A stretch of 64,000 bases of DNA from Nocardiopsis sp. NRRL B-16309. Its GTDB lineage: Bacteria; Actinomycetota; Actinomycetes; Streptosporangiales; Streptosporangiaceae. A program made the position numbers and the translations under genes. The stretch covers positions 1-64,000 of the forward strand of contig NZ_LGEC01000059.1 of NCBI RefSeq assembly GCF_001279585.1, in the 5' to 3' direction. This document shows, one piece after another, positions 62,019-64,000 of the stretch; positions within the stretch are counted from its first letter, which is position 1; each line of letters starts with the position of its first letter. The notes beneath the pieces were generated by a model, which was not told where the DNA came from, ran no database searches, and saw only the letters and a program-made list of their open reading frames with translations.

Positions 62019-62435
62019 ATGTTCACCGTCGGCGCGATCCTGTGCCTGGCCCTGTTCTGGTTCGTGCGCACGAAGGCGCACTGGCTCATCTCCGGGTTCT
62101 TCGCCGTCTTCGGCGGGGCCCTGTTCGCCTTCTCCTTCCTGGGAGGGTGGGCGTCCACGCTGATCCTGTGGGTCCTGGGCTTCATCCTGGGGCTGCTCCC
62201 CGAGTCCATCTCCGCTGGGTCGGTGCTCGCCGCGGTCGCGGTGTTCTTCGTGGTCATGGTCGGTATCGACGTCTGGCGCAACAAGAAGCTGGACGAGGGC
62301 GGCCAGTGGGCGGCGATCTGCCTGCCGGTCGTACTCCTGGCCGCCGGCGGGGCCGTGGGCGGGGTCGGCGGTTCCGTCGTCACCTCCCTGGCCGACGCCG
62401 GGACCGGCATCTTCGGCCCGCTGCTGGGGTGGTGA
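62019..62435 (+). CDS. Element membrane protein, 138 aa
   Basis: Mostly membrane: helices at about 3-17, 22-40, 46-62, 66-82 and 97-115, with a Gly-rich C-terminus. GAAAGGAG precedes ATG 62019. No recognised domain. 4 bp upstream of the next gene. Confidence 0.72.
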   Translation: MFTVGAILCLALFWFVRTKAHWLISGFFAVFGGALFAFSFLGGWASTLILWVLGFILGLLPESISAGSVLAAVAVFFVVMVGIDVWRNKKLDEGGQWAAICLPVVLLAAGGAVGGVGGSVVTSLADAGTGIFGPLLGW

Positions 62436-62439
62436 GGTC

Positions 62440-63159
62440 ATGGAGATGCTGATCCTGGCCGCCATCGCCGCGTTCGTGGTCAAGAACGCGGCCGTGGACA
62501 CGGTGGCCATGGCCACCGGCAAGACGCCGCCCTCGCACGCCTACCGGATGGCCCGCCTCAAGGAGCAGGCCGCCTCTGAGCGCCGCCGCCTGGCCGCCGA
62601 CCCCGACAACCGGGGCGGCCTGAAGATGGTGGCCCGGCACTGGTACCTGGATGCGTGCGAGGACGTCGACCACTGGCGGGCGCACCGGCACCAGACCAAG
62701 CCCGAGCGCAAGGCCGCACGTCAGCGCAGGCGCGCTGAGCGAGCGCGGGTGATCCGGGAGTGGGCTGAGCGGCACGTCCCCGACGTCGGCGACGAAGACG
62801 CCGACGGGATCGTCGACGCCGAGATCATCGACGAGACCGACGAGTTCACCCCGCCCGGCACCGAGGAGCCGCGGCCGCGCCCCGAGCGCCGCCGCTGGCG
62901 GCGCACCACCACCGAAGAGGTGTACGAGGAGGAGGCCGACCGCCCGGCCCCGGGCAGCGACGTCGTTCTCCTGAACCCCGATGAGCAGACCGAGAAGGCG
63001 CCGCTGCCGCACCGGCGGCTGGTGCTGATGACCATGCTCGCGTCGGCGGGATATGCCCCCGACACCGAGGCGATCGGGCGGATGACCTCCGAAGAGGTCG
63101 ACGGCGCGATCGCGGCCCTGATCGCGCACGAGCGCGCCACCCGCACCGCCTCCCACTGA
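62440..63159 (+). CDS. Element protein with N-terminal anchor, 239 aa
   Basis: One N-terminal hydrophobic helix (MEMLILAAIAAFVVKNAAVD), then basic and acidic stretches with many arginines (RKAARQRRRAERARV) and a C-terminal helical domain (LMTMLASAGYAPDTEAIGRM...). Likely membrane-peripheral. Unknown function. It follows the previous gene by 4 bp. Confidence 0.7.
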   Translation: MEMLILAAIAAFVVKNAAVDTVAMATGKTPPSHAYRMARLKEQAASERRRLAADPDNRGGLKMVARHWYLDACEDVDHWRAHRHQTKPERKAARQRRRAERARVIREWAERHVPDVGDEDADGIVDAEIIDETDEFTPPGTEEPRPRPERRRWRRTTTEEVYEEEADRPAPGSDVVLLNPDEQTEKAPLPHRRLVLMTMLASAGYAPDTEAIGRMTSEEVDGAIAALIAHERATRTASH

Positions 63160-63228
63160 CCCGTCCCCGATCCCCGGGTCCGGACCACGCCGGTCCGGCC
63201 CCTTGACCGTCACACCGAGAGGAACTCC

Positions 63229-63582
63229 ATGAGCACGCAGATCGGCAACGGCAACACCCTGGCGACCAACGGCAACTCCTCGCTGCGCTACAGCGACGCC
63301 TCCGGCCTGGATGCCCACGCCCAGACCATCACCGGCATCGGCTCCCTGGTCAAGCAGGGCAACCAGATGCTGGAGATCGTCGAAGGCCAGATGCGGGCCG
63401 CCGACATGGGCACCGAGGTCACCTCCGAGCTCGCGACGCTGCGGGACCTGGGCAGCGCCTACATCGCTCAGGCCATCCGGGCCCGGGCCAAGCTCGAAGA
63501 GGTCAACCGGCACGTGCAGGAGGCCTATGAGGCCAGCCGCGGCCAGGCCGCTGACAAGGGCTACCAGCTCGGTGGCCGGTAG
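63229..63582 (+). CDS. Element hypothetical protein, 117 aa
   Basis: ATG after GAGAGGA. An Asn/Gly/Ser-rich start (QIGNGNTLATNGNSSLRY), then a long helical segment (VEGQMRAADMGTEVTSELATL...AKLEEVNRHVQEAYEAS), probably a coiled coil. Similar small proteins are common next to transfer genes of AICEs, but I do not recognise a named family. Confidence 0.7.
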   Translation: MSTQIGNGNTLATNGNSSLRYSDASGLDAHAQTITGIGSLVKQGNQMLEIVEGQMRAADMGTEVTSELATLRDLGSAYIAQAIRARAKLEEVNRHVQEAYEASRGQAADKGYQLGGR

Positions 63583-63607
63583 CCGCTGACGCCGGACGCC
63601 GTTCCAC

Positions 63608-63635
63608 GGGCCGCTCCCGCGTGCGGGGGCGGCCC
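63608..63635 (+). terminator. Terminator after the 117-aa gene
   Basis: 13-bp arms with one mismatch (63608-63620, 63623-63635), followed by a short C/T tail (cccttcatg). Confidence 0.6.
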
Positions 63636-63865
63636 CCTTCATGCCCGTTTTCGGTGACCGAACGTGATGAGGCATCGGTGAGACGTTCTCTCACGATGTC
63701 TCATGACGTTTGTCCCCGACTGCGAACTATCTACCGATTTTCGGTGAGGCAAACCCTCGCCTCAGGCCCTGATCCAGGGCTCTGCGGCGGGGGTGAGGCA
63801 ACGAGACATCCCGCCCCCGCCTCGGGTGCGGGCACGCACAGTAACTGATCTGGAAGGAGCCCGTC
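63636..63865. promoter_or_regulatory. Dyad-rich regulatory region before the last gene
   Basis: Perfect TTCGGTGACCGAA palindrome (63650-63662), TGAGAC...GTCTCA (63679-63703) and a later TTTTCGGTGAGG half copy (about 63740). Locally AT-richer than flanking genes. Probably a promoter with operator(s). Confidence 0.5.
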
Positions 63866-64000
63866 GTGGCCAAGAAGTCGAAGAAGACCCCGCCCACGGC
63901 CGCCCCGGTCGCGCCCGCCCTGCCGCCCGAGGTGCTGGCCGCCCTCAGGCAGCAGCCCGCGCACCAGGAGCCGCGCACCTTCAAGAGTGAGGGCGTGGGC
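63866..64000 (+). CDS. Start of an element gene, truncated by the window
   Basis: GTG 63866 with GGAAGGAG upstream. 45 residues are visible: a Lys-rich start (AKKSKKTPPTAAPVAPALPP) and Pro/Ala-rich text, then HQEPRTFKSEG. Open to the window edge. By position it could be a replication or FtsK/TraB-type transfer gene, but nothing visible proves it. Confidence 0.7.
   Translation, partial: MAKKSKKTPPTAAPVAPALPPEVLAALRQQPAHQEPRTFKSEGVG

Overview
The window is high-GC DNA from an actinomycete. Support for this comes from very high third-position GC, frequent GTG starts, the 14-bp CelR/CebR operator before a beta-glucosidase, a PAC2 protein, a class-2 PyrD, a B12-riboswitch-controlled MetE and AICE-type mobile genes. 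A Nocardiopsis/Thermobifida-like genome would fit, but that placement is an inference.

Positions 1-49,100 look like ordinary chromosome. In order they hold: a CelR-type LacI repressor and GH1 beta-glucosidase sharing a cellobiose operator; a methionine importer operon (metN-metI-metQ); a secreted coiled-coil cell-wall-type protein and a Pro/Gly-rich membrane protein; metE behind a cobalamin riboswitch; two tandem PdaC-like polysaccharide deacetylases; pyrD coupled to a PAC2 protein; an ABC-class ATPase; several small unknown genes, one apparently frameshifted; lysA divergent from a PucR regulator; an NhaC antiporter; a PhzF protein; a BkdR-like Lrp regulator divergent from a three-gene branched-chain 2-oxoacid dehydrogenase operon; kynA-kynU divergent from another Lrp regulator; a two-component system with an unusual kinase; an MFS carrier; DeoR, GDPD-like and TetR genes; a membrane-anchored SGNH hydrolase; and a glycosyltransferase. 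Two degenerate tandem-repeat arrays (about 24,718-25,200 and 47,655-47,820) begin exactly at the 3' ends of genes.

From about 49,148 to the right edge the sequence looks like the left part of an integrated mobile element. It starts with the 3' half of a CAU-anticodon tRNA, a classic attachment-site scar. Next come AT-richer cargo (a membrane protein plus an HNH-like protein), small lipoproteins, iteron-like repeats next to a replication-relaxation gene, an RHH/PIN-like toxin-antitoxin pair and a DUF1152 protein. A GntR/UTRA regulator with two mirror-image operators faces a rightward operon. That operon holds many very short genes coupled by 4-nt overlaps, an SpdB/DUF2637-like transfer protein, an RRQRL-type zinc protein and several small membrane proteins. 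This layout matches actinomycete integrative and conjugative elements (AICEs). The translocase, integrase and intact tRNA would be expected beyond position 64,000.

The most unusual items are the att scar and element boundary, the AT-rich TM-protein/HNH gene pair, the GDPD-fold protein that has lost nearly all catalytic residues, the histidine kinase with a C-terminal extracytoplasmic domain, the chain of overlapping micro-genes, and the two gene-end repeat arrays. No CRISPR array, rRNA operon or biosynthetic gene cluster was seen.
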